64,000 nucleotides of DNA from Rhabdornis inornatus. Lineage: Eukaryota; Chordata; Aves; Passeriformes; Rhabdornithidae. The number at the start of each line of letters is the position of its first letter. The stretch's first letter is position 1. This document shows positions 1 to 11,141 of the stretch, piece by piece. The position numbers and the translations under genes were made by a program. The notes beneath the pieces are model-generated. The model had not been told where the DNA came from, made no database searches, and saw nothing but the letters and a program-made list of their open reading frames with translations. The stretch lies in contig VWZS01009594.1 in the NCBI GenBank assembly GCA_013397075.1, positions 70,559 to 134,558 on the forward strand. The letters run 5' to 3'.

Positions 1-240
1 ATAAGGCTCATCCCGTTCCACACCTTGCCATTCCACTGAGGGCAGGAACACCTTCCACTACCCCAGGGTGCTCCAAGCTTTTCCAACCCAGCCTTGGACA
101 CTCCCAGGGACTACCACAGCTTCTCTGTGCCAGGGCCTCCCCACACTCACAAGGAGGAATTCCTTCCCAATATCCCAACTAACCCTGCCCTCTGGCAGTG
201 GGAAGCCATTCCCCCTTTCCTTGTCACCCCATGCCCTTGT
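1..240 (-). mobile_element. CR1 LINE 3' fragment
   Basis: Antisense CR1 tail: phrases corresponding to CACCTTCCACTACCCCAGGG, TGCTCCAAGC, CCTTGGACACTCCCAGGG, GCCAGGGCCTCCCCACACTC and the TTCCTTCCCAATATC block occur in the usual CR1 order. Truncated by the window edge and followed directly by the GGAT microsatellite. Confidence 0.8.
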
Positions 241-245
241 AAAAA

Positions 246-643
246 GGGATGGATGGATGGATGGATGGATCCGTGGATCCATGGATCCATGGATGATGGA
301 TGATGGATGGATGGATGATGGATGGATCCATGGATGGATGGATGGATGGATGGATGATGGATGGATGATGGATGGATGGATGATGGATGATGGATGGATG
401 GATGATGGATGGATGGGTGGATGGATGGATGATGGATGGATGGGTGGATGATGGATGGATGGATGATGGATGGATGGATGGATGGATGGATGGATGGATG
501 GATGGGTGGATGATGGATGGATGGATGGATGGATGGATGGATGGATGGATGATGGATGGATGATGGATGGATGGATGGATGGATGGATGGATGGATGATG
601 GATGGATCCATGGATGGATGAAGAACAGATGGATGGATGGATT
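246..643. repeat. (GGAT)n / GGATGAT microsatellite
   Basis: About 400 bp of GGAT units broken by GAT insertions and GGTGGAT variants, with embedded GGATCC sites. It keeps several frames open (Ser-Ile-His-Pro or Met-Asp-Gly-Trp repeats), which are translation artefacts, not genes. Confidence 0.97.
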
Positions 644-743
644 TCTATTTCCCCCCTGCAACAACAGCTGGATCCATGACTACCAAGCCCAGCACTGCAA
701 CACACCAGGAGAGGTAATAAAAGCTGGACTAGGAAGACCATGG

Positions 744-744
<1 letters not shown>

Positions 745-782
<38 letters not shown>
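745..782. repeat. (GGGACA)n simple repeat
   Basis: Six consecutive GGGACA units with a short remainder. Confidence 0.95.
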
Positions 783-2413
783 AACTAACCTGTGTGAGCA
801 GTGTAGCCCCTGTGTAGGCACTGAGGACCCTGGTTAGGGCTATTGGAGCTACAGCTGTTCCCAGGTTATTTGGATTTTAGGTGCAGAGTAAAAGATTCAG
901 TCCCAACCAAAACACTTCCAGCAAATCCTGTGCAGCTCAGACTTCTACCATCAGTAGTCACTGAGGTACATTTGCACTTGGAAAAGGGTTTTTTTATAGG
1001 CAGGGTATGAAGTTTCAACTTTGCTGCTAAGCAGATTTCTTTGTCAAGACTTAAATGCAATCCCCTTCTATCTCCAGCCTGTCATCCCAGTAATTTACAC
1101 ATATAACCAAATCCACAGGATTTGCAGTACATTGTAAGGTGTACGGCACAATTAAAAAGCTCTTCCAAGTCTTCCTGGAGAGATAGACTTCCAGATCTTC
1201 ATAGCCCAGGTCTCCAGGAGGTGGCAGAAGAGCTTTGCTCAAGATGATGCTTGGTCTTGGTTCAGATGAAAATACAATTCAAGCCTAAGAATATCAAGGG
1301 TCAAACAGACTCAGGTTTTGCTCTCTGCTCCCACTGCTGTCAGTTGAATTAAATCACATTTCAGAATATCAACCCAACAAAGCAACCCTGGAGAACTGAA
1401 TGAAATAAAAAGCCCAAAGCCACCACAATATCAAACTTTGTCCCTCCCTTCTCCATAGCATCATCTCTAAAAAACTTGGTGCTGAAGGACATCAAAAGGA
1501 TTGACATCAGTGTTGCCTCAAACTAAAACTATGCTCAAGTCTTTTCCCAATCCTCAAATCCAGCATTTGAAATCATTTCTTTCCCATCAGTGTTCATGAT
1601 TTGGTTTGCAGCCCTTGAGGCTGTGCTGCCTGGCAGGGGTTGGACAGGAAAATTTGAAGCAGTGTCAGGAGAGGCTGAAAAGGGCTCTGAGTTAACCAGA
1701 GCAAAGCTGGAGGACATCAGATGTCCTTGTCCAGACCTGGCTTAACAGTGAACAATCCAAATTCACTCCAGCCCAATGCCAAACCTCCACATCCCACCAA
1801 GCCCAAACCCTGCGGTACCAGAGAATGAACCATCTCTTCCTCAGGTCTTCTCCAGCAGCTCTGAGCCACACAGGACAAAGAATTTCCAAAAGTCTCCTTT
1901 AGTACATCAAGAAACTTAATTTTCCCTGAAATTTGGTTTTGTCCAGGTCTTATTCAGCAATTCCTGTGCAACTTTGATAAGAGGACAGAGTGGTGTCTCC
2001 TCCACTTGCTTCCCAAGGAATGGCATCCAGCTGTGTCCCTCCTCTTTCCACTGAGCCACAGTCTCTGTTTAAATGGGAATGATCCATGTAATGGCATGGG
2101 ATCCCAAAGGACCCTCCCAGGATGGGGTATTCCCTTCCTCTCTGGTGCTGGACAAGGCTGGAGGTCAGTGGAGCAGAGGGTTTGGGATCAATAGTTCAGC
2201 CAGAGCGAGTTCCCTGCCCCCTTCACCCATGATGCCAATTTTAGCTTATTTGGAAGCTTTTTCATTGAGTGCTCAAAATTAAGACTCGTGGGAAGATTTC
2301 AACTCCAAAAGGATTAAAAGCAATATATAAATAATGGTCTGCTCTTGGGTATTTAGAAGGTAAAAAAAAAAAAAAAAGACTAATTAAGCCTATTGCAGTA
2401 TTATCATAAACTC

Positions 2414-2419
2414 TTTAAT
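2414..2419 (-). terminator. Possible WNT9B polyadenylation signal (ATTAAA)
   Basis: On the minus strand the hexamer ATTAAA lies about 2.24 kb past the WNT9B stop. It is the first such signal noticed after the stop, but a lone hexamer in AT-rich sequence is weak evidence; transcript ends would be needed. Confidence 0.2.
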
Positions 2420-3433
2420 TCAGTTCAAGTCAACTTGAGCCAGAAAAGGGATAAAAAGGAATAAGCCTTTAAAAGACGTGTAGCTGGTGAGAGGAAAGGT
2501 CTGAGTGGCCTCTGAACAGCCAGTTAATGGCTTGATCTGCTCTGAGACTGCTCTGTGCCAGCCCTGGAGGGAGCAGAAGCCAAAAATAGTCGTAAGAACC
2601 AAAAGGGCAACAAAGTCATGGTAAAGAGAGTGTGAGCACACGCTCCTCACTGCGGGGGAATTGCTCAGAGCAGCTGTAAATGAGTGGCTGAGCTGCCCAA
2701 CACCAGCAGATCCCCACTGCAGACCCCACACTCTGAGGAGAGCTCCATCCTGTTGGAATTCAGCCCAATTCCGCCTGTGGATGAGCCCATCCAGCAACCC
2801 AAACCAGCATCTTCACCCCTTACACTGCCAGTGAACTTTGATTTGAGCTTAAGGATTCCCATATTGTTTGCAGCACCAGCCCATCTCCACTCTGGCTGGT
2901 TTGTACCCATAGCCAAGACTGAGTAAATGCAGCAGATTTGTTACCTCAGGGACAATCCAGAGCTGCTGCAGGATTAACCAGGAAAAGCCTGGAGCAGGAA
3001 AACACACTGTCAGAGAGCTGAAAACGCAGAGAGGCTGTGCTACACCTAAATTTACCTGGTTTACAGGTCAGGGGGTGCCCCGCTGCCGTTCCCAAAACTG
3101 CTCCCTAAATCACAGCCAGAGGAACTGAACAGGCTGTGTCTGCTGTGTTCAGCTAAAAGGCAGAGGGAAAAACAAAGCTCAAAGTCAGGGGCTCATGACT
3201 CTCTAACAGCCTGTGCTCTTTTCCCTGGGTCACCTTCCCTCACGCCTCTGGATATACCCAGCTCCTCAGGGCAGGGATTGTCACTCATGACTTGCACATT
3301 TTCCAGATGCCCCAGTTCCCGTGGTTCCTAATTCCCTTTCAGAAGCTTTGCCTGTCATTGGCACAGGGCAGGACTGTGGGATGTGACAACTTTGGGCACC
3401 AGGCAGAGTCTACTGCATATAGGACAAAAAGGT

Positions 3434-3459
3434 GATTGATTGATTGATTGATTGATTGA
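3434..3459. repeat. (GATT)n simple repeat
   Basis: About six GATT units followed by a G-run. Confidence 0.95.
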
Positions 3460-4284
3460 CTGGGGGGGAGGAAGAGAGATGCATAACTCCTGCACCCTGG
3501 ATCACCCTGGATCCATCACCCTGGACCACCAGCAATAAATAACCCCTGTGAGGCCACGGGCTGCACAGGGGTGACTTCACACCCTCAACTGAGTCCCTGT
3601 GGCTCAGTCTGGGATTGTCACAGGGGCAATCCCAGGTGACCTGGAACAGCAAGCTTAAAACATGGTTAAAATTCACCTGGAGTCCAATATCCAAACTACA
3701 GACCTGGGAGGTGACGGACGTGAGCTCCCTTTGTTTGTAAACTGGTATTTCTGAGGCACAGTTCTTGTGCCAATGAGATTATTCAGCGGTGTGCCGGTGA
3801 GTTCAGAGCAGAAAGGCTCCAGCAGCTCCCAGGGAAGGGTGCTGGCGATCCCCCACTGCCAGAGTCCTTTTGCCTTGGCAGGAGCTCCCTGCCATTCCTG
3901 GAGCCAGTCTCTGGTTGCTGCCTCCCCGCTCCCTGGATTCTCTTCTGTGCAGGAGCCAGGGCACGAGCCCTCAGTGTCCCAGTGTCACCGCCCCAGTGCA
4001 TTTCCAGGAGCGCACCTGAGGGGTGGAGGAGGAGGAGAATATTCCCACAGAGGTGAGTACACGTTTGAACTTGAGGGACATTTGTGGCTGCATTGGGGTT
4101 TCTGCTGTCCCCACATCCACCCTGCTCTCTGTCCCTCCTTCCTGACCCCAAACCCGACAAAGTTTCTCTGGCTGTCCCCGCTCACGCAGGGGCTCTCCCC
4201 AGGCTGGAGCATCTCAACGCCGAGGTGGGAGCAGCACCGCACGTTGGGTGCTGGCCTTTGCCGTCACCCCGCAGCAGAGAGCCG

Positions 4285-4355
4285 TGTCCCTGTCCCTGTC
4301 CCCTGTCCCTGTCCCTGTCCCCTGTCCCTGTCCCTGTCCCTGTCCCCTGTCCCTG
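4285..4355. repeat. (TGTCCC)n simple repeat
   Basis: Hexamer TGTCCC repeated with occasional extra C, just outside duplication copy A. Confidence 0.95.
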
Positions 4356-4390
4356 CTGCCTCCCTGGACTCCCATCGCCGCTCAGTGAAA

Positions 4391-4654
4391 CACAGTGACA
4401 ACAGAGCTGCTGTCACCACAGGCAGTGGGGCCTGGGCTGGGGATGGGTCACTCCCCTGACCCCACTGAGGGGCTTGTCAGGGACAAAATGGGATCTGAAA
4501 CTCGGTGCAGGGGGAACATCTGGGTGCAGATGTGCAGATGTCTGTGCTGGGCAGCTTGGCTGCAAACATCCAGCACAGAGATGAATGTCAGGAGGCTGCA
4601 GCAAAGCTGTCCCTCTGACAGGACCTTCCACGTGTCCAAGCCTTGCCCTGAGCT
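4391..4654. repeat. 264-bp exact duplication, copy A (3' side of WNT9B stop)
   Basis: Base-for-base identical to 8973-9236, in the same orientation, offset 4582 bp. Copy A ends 4 bases short of the WNT9B stop codon, so it forms the first part of the WNT9B 3' UTR. Identity stops abruptly at both ends (4390 A versus 8972 C; 4655 G versus 9237 C). Copy A is bordered on its far side by a CCTGTC repeat about 35 bp away. Confidence 0.97.
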
Positions 4655-4658
4655 GTCC

Positions 4659-5135
4659 CTACTGCTTGCAGCTGTACACCACCTCCTCCTGCATGCACTG
4701 CTGGCACTCCACGTAGCAGCACCAGCGCACCTGGCAGTGGCACGAGAAGGTGACCAGGCGGCTCTGGGTGTTGTAGCCCCTGCCGCAGCACATGCTGTCG
4801 CAGTTGCCCTCTCGGGAGCAGGTCCTGCCCGCCGTGCCCAGGGAGTATTTGCTGGGCCGGCAGAAGCTGGGCGAGTCCTCCACGTACACCAGGTCGGTGG
4901 GGCGAGGCAGGGCCGGGTGCTTGGCCGAGGGGCCGTGTCTGTGCGGCCCCGACAGCTCCGAGTGCCCCACGGCGTCGTTGCTGGTGCTGAAGACTTTGAC
5001 GGCGTCGTCGTAGCGCAGCTTCAGGAGCCGCCCGATCTCGTGGAAAGGCGAGAGCTGCTTCCAGCACGTCCGCACCGCGCAGGAGCCCGACACACCGTGG
5101 CACTTGCAGGTGGTTTTGAGGCCGTTCTTCACCGC
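4659..5135 (-). CDS. WNT9B: WNT9B coding exon 4 (C-terminal, with stop)
   Basis: The exon encodes residues 201-358 and the TAG stop at 4661-4659. The acceptor is ATCACCAG (AG at 5137-5136) and the first codons are GCG-GTG-AAG. It carries CKCHGVSGSCAVRTCW, the WNT signature; Ser216 in HGVSG is the serine that Porcupine palmitoleoylates, giving the 'thumb' that inserts into the Frizzled CRD. A variable linker (about residues 240-270, rich in His, Pro and Ser) follows, then DLVYVEDSPSFC and the cysteine-rich C-terminal 'index finger' domain with MCCGRGYNTQSR, CHCQVRWCCYVEC and the final Tyr-Ser-Cys-Lys-Gln. All 16 expected cysteines are present. The stop lies 4 bases from the edge of a 264-bp duplicated block. 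The plus strand is open over much of this exon, but only as an antisense shadow. Confidence 0.97.
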   Translation of the reverse strand, partial: AVKNGLKTTCKCHGVSGSCAVRTCWKQLSPFHEIGRLLKLRYDDAVKVFSTSNDAVGHSELSGPHRHGPSAKHPALPRPTDLVYVEDSPSFCRPSKYSLGTAGRTCSREGNCDSMCCGRGYNTQSRLVTFSCHCQVRWCCYVECQQCMQEEVVYSCKQ

Positions 5136-6110
5136 CTGGTGATGAGCAACGAGAGTGCTGGTTATTACCTGCCAGGACCTAGTTCTGGTTGAGGCAACAC
5201 CTCGGATCGCAGACAGCTGCTAGCACTTCTGTTTTATTGGCATTATTTCTATTTCATGGAGGAAAAAATGTTAATAAAAATGTTAATAATTAAAATTAAG
5301 GGGAAACCCCCCGCCCAAGAAAAACCTCCAAAAAACCCCAAAAAACCAAAACCAAACCAAACCAAAAAAACAAAACAAAACAAAACAAAAAAAAAACAGA
5401 ACAGAGGAATGGCTACCAAGTTGACAGGTGAGCCAGAGAGCGGATAGCCTGAGGACAACCAGCTGAATACCAAATAAGTCCTTAAATAAGGTTTTATCAA
5501 TTCTGTTTGACACAGTAGGAGTAGTCAGTCATAAAACTATCACCAACATGGTGGATTCTTTTTGGTATATTCAAATGAAGACAGTGCTCTAATTAAACAA
5601 TCAATTCAACTCAGTAGATGGAAGACAATGATGACTCAGTAACCTGTAACCTACAGGTCAAAATGCTCAGTCTGACCCAGACCTGTGACAGGATTCATTC
5701 CATAGCAAGTCACCAGCAGACTCATAATTGATCTCAAGAGTTTCAGTCTTTAATCTGCTTCACATGTGCCAGCAGCTCTAAGCTCCAGCTGTTCTCAGAA
5801 CTCCCTGTGGCCCTGGCATAACCCCTGGAGTCATTCAGCTGTGGAGTTTCTGTCACTGTGCTGTCTCCCTGGCACCCACCCTGGCACCACTGGAGGACAC
5901 AGGATGCTCCTCTGCCACTCAACATGCATCTCCTCACACAAGAGCTCAGGAGACTTCCCAGGGACTCTCAGCACCACAAGGCTCAGGACACAGAGGTGAA
6001 CAGGCCTGGTTTGTGAGCAGGGCAGTGAACACCCCTCTCACACATGGGATGGGTTGGAACACTTGTACTGAGCCCAGAGTTCATCCCAAGCTTGCCAGCA
6101 CAGCTCCTAC
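5136..6110 (-). other. WNT9B: WNT9B intron 3
   Basis: A 975-nt phase-0 intron. About 5320-5400 is an A/C-rich low-complexity run (CAAAA and CCAAA units) that reads as a long T/G tract in the gene's own sense, roughly 190-270 nt before the exon 4 acceptor. The rest is unremarkable unique sequence with no open frame resembling a known protein. Confidence 0.85.
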
Positions 6111-6376
6111 CTTGATGCCCACGTTGGTGTTGTGGATGTCCACCTTGGCCCGCAGGTCTTTGCCGATCCTCTTCTGCCCCAGGAACTTTTTCAGGAACTT
6201 GGTGCTGTACTTGAGGTTGTCCCCACAGACTCCCCACTGCCAGGCCTTGCGGTTCTCCAGCCCCGGGGAGTCGTCGCAGGTGCAGCGCTCCATGCGCCCC
6301 GCGCTGCACGCCCGCGCCAGCGAGTGCGTCAGGGCGGCCGAGGACACGGCGTACAGGAACGCTGTCTCCTTGAAAC
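6111..6376 (-). CDS. WNT9B: WNT9B coding exon 3
   Basis: The exon encodes two bases of Gly112 and residues 113-200. The acceptor is CCCTGCAG (AG at 6378-6377) and the donor is AAG|GTAGGAG (GT at 6110-6109), phase 0. It opens with Phe-Lys-Glu-Thr-Ala-Phe, the conserved WNT exon-3 start, and continues through the ALTHSLARACSAGRMERCTC block, the WQWGVCGDNLKYS block and DLRAKVDIHNTNVG. Four cysteines are present. This is the middle of the N-terminal WNT domain, whose helices pack against the lipid-bearing hairpin coded in exon 4. At 266 nt its frame joins exons 2 and 4 exactly. Codon use is GC-rich at third positions, like the other exons and unlike the flanking intron. Confidence 0.96.
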
Positions 6377-8972
6377 CTGCAGGGACAAGGGGGAGAGATG
6401 ACAGGTAAGGGTTTTGTTAAGCCTCTAAAGGGGGGAAATGATGCCTTGGGTTTTAGCTTTTATATTTTTTAGAATCTCTGCTGCTTGGTGTGTAACTCTG
6501 AAACTTCATGTTAGGTGTTAGTGAGTTCTCTCACAGGGGAGTCAGACAAAACAATTCCTTTCCAGATAGAGGATGAAGGACAACTGGTACCCAAAAATCA
6601 GAAACAATGGGAAGGGAAGAGGGCAAGCCAGGGGGCTGAGACTTCATAGCCTGGGGCTGTGGTTGGATAATTGACCCCAAGATGAACCAAAACTTATAAA
6701 AGTGTAAAAACTCATGACTGGGATCCAACTTGGATTTGATTTGGGTGTAGCCGTGGCAGGGCTCTTGCACTGCCCAAGGTGTATCCTTTCAATAAATACA
6801 AATTTTATTCCTTTTGCTCTGTCTAGTCTCTGTTCCAGGTCACCTTTTCCAGGTAGCAGTTCAAGCAGGAAAGGCATCCCTCTGCCTGTCCTGCCTGTCC
6901 ATGGACTAAACATGAGCACAGTAATTAGAAATACCAAGAGACAAAACCCCTTGGGTGTTCCCACACCATCCCCAGCTGAGGAGCACAGATTGAAGTGATT
7001 GTTGTAGTGACACCCCAGTCTCACCCATGACTGTTCAATGTGGACAAGGGAAGGGTGGCAACATACAAACAGTCCTGGGGAAACACCCAGCTGCAAAAAG
7101 TGACAGCCACCAAGCTGTTTGTCCCCAGCATGGAGCTGATGGGTGCAATTACAGAGCATCACTGGAATCACGTTGTGCCATAAAATCAGGAAATCTATAG
7201 TAGAGACTGAAAAAGTGTCTTAATTTCCAACCTGTTATTTAAAAATCTTTTAAATTGGGACTGTAGTGGTAGTTTCTATGAAAAGACCACATGTAGTTGG
7301 AATGGGAAGGGTTCCATGTTGAAGGACATCTTGGCAAGAAGGAAAACCCTCACGTGTGTGGGTTTTCTGATTTCCCTGTGAATTCTTTACTCCCAGTGAC
7401 TGTGGGGTGTGTTCTGAAGCTGTTCTCCTCCCCACAGCAGGATTCCCAGCTTGGCTGCACTCCCTGAGGTTGTGGTGTGACTATGACATTTCAACCAGGA
7501 AACAAAGTACAGCAACTGAATGAAAATTCAATGTGGAGACGTGAGATCAGACAGGAATAGGAATATTGATACCCATGAGCTTCACAGAAGTTTCAGAAAC
7601 TCTGATTGACACAAACCTGACCCAAACACCAAAATACTTAAATTATTTATTTATATTTACCTCCTCTCCTATTCAGTCCTGGGGAAAATCTTAATATTTC
7701 CTCTAGAGTTCATTTGCAGGAAAAAAAAAAAAACTATTAATGGGAACTTGTTTAACAAGTCAAAAATTTAGGAATTAGTGCAAGGAAGAGAGAGACAGGA
7801 GACTGATCAATAGCTCTGAGTGCAGGAATGGATAAGATCAGCCAAAATAGAAAAAGTTTGGTTTGTGGGAGATAGAGCACATCACATGGGAGAAAACATA
7901 ATGAAGCAACCAAATATTCCGCATGGGAAAATTCCAAATTTCCTTCCACATCAGAAGGAAAATCTGTTTTCCCCAGTAATGGAAGAGAGAGAGACAACCA
8001 CAGAGAGACTTTAGATAAAGATCTACCAACAGCATGGACATGAGAGGAGAGTCAGGGAAATATGGAGGAGATCAAGGAGATCAACCAACCTTCTGCTTCC
8101 TGCCTCACCATTTTGACTGCTGTAACCACTGGGGCAGTAATTTACAATTAATCTTTCTGGTTGATGATCCTCTACTGAATTTCTAAGGGTACTCTAAAGA
8201 TAATGAAAGAATGTCACCAAATCCACCAAAAGTTTTGTAAAAGCTGGAATGGGACATGGCCAATGCAGGCTGTGGACAGCAGCATGATGCTCACACATCT
8301 TCAAGCAGTGTCTAAGCCTCTCCAAAGGAGCTAGGAGAGGGTAACTGATACTTGAGATCCTAAATCTGCTCAATCATTCCAGCAGCCAATCTCCAAATGC
8401 TGAGCAGATTCCCAAGACCCCCTGTGACACACAGGTCCCAGAAGTGAGGAGAGCATTCCAGAGCTTTCCCAGCCATGAGGAGCCAGCAGCCCCGTCGGCT
8501 CCACAGCTCCTGCTAAATCTGACTTTGTGGATCACCACACTGCTCCTGCTATTTCAGATACTTTGGTTTCCCCATGTGAGTCCTGGCCAGTTTTCAGCCC
8601 ACTGGAAATCAGAGGCCGTGGCTGTGGTCAGGCCACTGCAGACAGCAGCAACTGCAGATACCCAGCAGATTTGAAATGTCTCCTTCTCCTTCAAACAAAG
8701 CTTCAGCATCACCAGGCTGCCAAATGCTCGTCTGAAAAGTCTAAGATGATTCCCCCACTTTGTGATGAGGACTCAATCACCATTTAATGTTAATTCACAA
8801 AACAAATTAAAGAAGTTAAAGCTGTCCTTCAGCCATTGTGGAAAGTGCAGCAGAGCAGCTGCTGGAGCTGGATTTTCAAGAGGACACACCACAAATGGCA
8901 GTGATCAGCCCCAAGGAGCACAATTTGGGATCTGAACAGAGGTTACTCCATGTGTGCTGCTCTCTCTCCTCC

Positions 8973-9236
8973 CACAGTGACAACAGAGCTGCTGTCACCA
9001 CAGGCAGTGGGGCCTGGGCTGGGGATGGGTCACTCCCCTGACCCCACTGAGGGGCTTGTCAGGGACAAAATGGGATCTGAAACTCGGTGCAGGGGGAACA
9101 TCTGGGTGCAGATGTGCAGATGTCTGTGCTGGGCAGCTTGGCTGCAAACATCCAGCACAGAGATGAATGTCAGGAGGCTGCAGCAAAGCTGTCCCTCTGA
9201 CAGGACCTTCCACGTGTCCAAGCCTTGCCCTGAGCT
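8973..9236. repeat. 264-bp exact duplication, copy B (WNT9B intron 2)
   Basis: Perfect copy of 4391-4654 placed in WNT9B intron 2, between exons 2 and 3. There is no poly-A tail, no obvious target-site duplication and no flanking mobile element, so retrotransposition is not supported. It is either a very recent segmental duplication, a gene-conversion product or an assembly artefact. Confidence 0.97.
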
Positions 9237-9514
9237 CTCCAGAAGGATTTCTTAGCCTGGCAGCCTCTAAATACAGAAGGACTTTTCCTGCAATGGCACC
9301 ACTGTTGTGTGCTGTGCTGTGCTGTGCTCCAGACCACAGGGAAAATTGTAACAGGAGGAGTTTAGCTATGGGGTGACTCTGCCAAAGGAAAGATGCTCAG
9401 GGTCAGCTTTCCAATGCTGTAGTGAAGGAGTGTGAGCATTTCAGAGCAGGTGGAGGAGGCATCTCTCTGAAAACAACAGCAAAATCAACCAAAAAAAGAT
9501 ACAGAGGTATAGAA

Positions 9515-9660
9515 AGATTTAGGATGGAAGGACTCCCGAGGTGTTTAGAACAACCTCCTGCTCAAAGCAGGGCTGGCTCCAATGCCAGCTGCTCAGGGCT
9601 TTGTCCAGCTGACTCCTCCAAATCTCCCATCATGGAAATTCTGTGTCTATGAGTCACCAC
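9515..9660 (-). mobile_element. Old CR1 LINE fragment
   Basis: Diverged antisense CR1: 'GGATGGAAGGACTCCCGAGG', 'CAACCTCCTGCTCAAAGCAG' and 'GCTCAGGGCTTTGTCCAG' in CR1 order. Lies in WNT9B intron 2, about 280 bp beyond duplication copy B. Confidence 0.65.
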
Positions 9661-11038
9661 TCCTCTGCTGTACCGCTCCTGGATTCCTCATGACAACAGT
9701 GAAACCACTGCTGGAAGGTCAGAGTCCAACCAGCAGGAGGCAAAGGAATGGATTAAGGGATGGGAGGATTGCAGAGCACTCATTTTTCAAGAAGGATTTA
9801 GTGAGCGGCTGGTTGTGACCTCTTTGCTAAAGGTATTTATTTCCCCAGATCACTGAGTTGTTTGAGATTAAATCCTGCTTTACCTGACTTCCAGCAGCCC
9901 TTAATGGCACACCCAGGACACCATAAGGTCATCTCTGCTTCCCATGTTTTTATAAAGATACCAACTGCCCCTGTCTAACAAGGTGGCTTGAAATCATTTA
10001 AACTCTAACTCTTTCCATCTTTAATCTTTGAAGAACTGGAGAAGGAATGCAGGAGGATTTTGCATGGATCATTGAGGAGTAGTAAGTCACTGTCATAAGT
10101 GAGAGTGGCCACAGAAAGGTTGCAGGTTATGCAGAAGGAGTTTCCCAGTTGTACCCAGAGAACTATCAGGAGCAGCAAATGGTGCAGACTGGTAAAATAA
10201 TCTGGCATTTCAAGAAGCAGAAAACTCTTGGCTTGTTTTTAGTTTGGTTTTTTGGCATCTCTAGGAGCAGAAAAAGCACTGATGATCCAGTCACAGCAGT
10301 TTGTCAGCTGTGATTGCAAATTGAGTGTGGCTTTTCAAATGTTACAAAAATGCCCCATCTCACTGAGAAGGACCTTTATCACTCTCCTGCACACTTAGGA
10401 CCATTTAGGAGTGCTAAAAATGTGTATTTTTATTCATGGTTTCTCTAGGACCATGGAGATATCAAATTATTTCAACATTTCTAAAATGCCTCGTCACTAC
10501 CTGGGTGACAGGAGAGTTTCATGACCAATGATTTCCAACAAAGTTCCAACAAATGTCACAAACAGATCAAAAGTGGCATCTGAAAACATTCATGTTCTTT
10601 ATGAAAGAAATAAACCCCTTTGCAAGCTAAAGGAAAATGAGAACTAATAATTGCTCCCAGCCAAGTGTCCTGTCACACAGGGGGTGCACACAGCATACTT
10701 GGCTGTATTAAATCATCATTTGATCCTTAAGATTGTGTAATAAAAGTTTTCAAGCACTTATCCCCATCTGCCAAAACAGGTTTGAAATTACAGGTGATAT
10801 TTTATTTTGTCAGTCAGGAGCCCATGGAAATGTTAAGGCATGCCACTGCCAGATAATTAAATGTTTTCCAGCTACTTGAAGATGAGGATTATTCAATTGT
10901 CATTTTCAAGTTCTTTGAGGCTGATGAAGGTGCAGATGTGAGAAGGACTCAAAATGATCACGAACAGCTCCTTCCACCTCCTGCTAAAAAATTCACAGTA
11001 GAGCCTTGCAATGAAAAAATCTGATCTTGCATGTGCTG

Positions 11039-11057
11039 ACTTAATAAAATATTAAGT
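11039..11057. repeat. Perfect 8-bp inverted repeat
   Basis: Arms ACTTAATA (11039-11046) and TATTAAGT (11050-11057) around AAA, 60 bp from the stronger inverted repeat at 11118-11141. Confidence 0.8.
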
Positions 11058-11117
11058 TGATATTTAATGTGATAAAAATTGATAATTTTAAAAGGGAACA
11101 TAAAAAGTTTTTTATCC

Positions 11118-11141
11118 CAATGCTAATTAAAATTAGCATTG
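11118..11141. repeat. Perfect 11-bp inverted repeat, homeodomain-like
   Basis: Arms CAATGCTAATT (11118-11128) and AATTAGCATTG (11131-11141) separated by AA. Each arm has a TAATT core in opposite orientation, as expected of a dimeric homeodomain site; also could simply form a hairpin. Confidence 0.85.

Larger units (their letters stand above)
1..4390. other. Downstream flank / possible distal 3' UTR of WNT9B
   Basis: No coding exon was recognised. GOSR2, the usual next gene beyond WNT9B, was looked for and not seen, so it probably lies left of the window. Contents: a CR1 tail (1-240), a GGAT microsatellite (246-643), a GGGACA repeat (745-782), a GATT repeat (3434-3459) and a CCTGTC repeat (4285-4355). 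On the minus strand no AATAAA or ATTAAA was found between 4658 and 3000; the nearest candidate I noticed is ATTAAA at 2419-2414, which would imply a 3' UTR of over 2 kb. Between about 783 and 3430 nothing else stands out. Confidence 0.6.

Noticed and set aside
58..741. Long overlapping frames with Ser-Ile-His-Pro or Met-Asp-Gly-Trp repeats
   Set aside because: They are translations of the GGAT microsatellite on both strands; no gene signal outside the repeat.
1..4390. Possible GOSR2 exon, the usual neighbour past WNT9B
   Set aside because: No matching peptide in either strand; probably lies beyond the window.
3767..4459. 230-codon plus-strand frame
   Set aside because: Runs through a TGTCCC repeat and into the duplicated block; no domain or splice support.
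4395..5192. 265-codon plus-strand frame across WNT9B exon 4
   Set aside because: Antisense shadow of a GC-rich conserved exon; the peptide resembles nothing and the minus strand is clearly WNT9B.
5256..5447. Lys/Pro-rich 63-codon frame
   Set aside because: Translation of an A/C-rich low-complexity tract in WNT9B intron 3.
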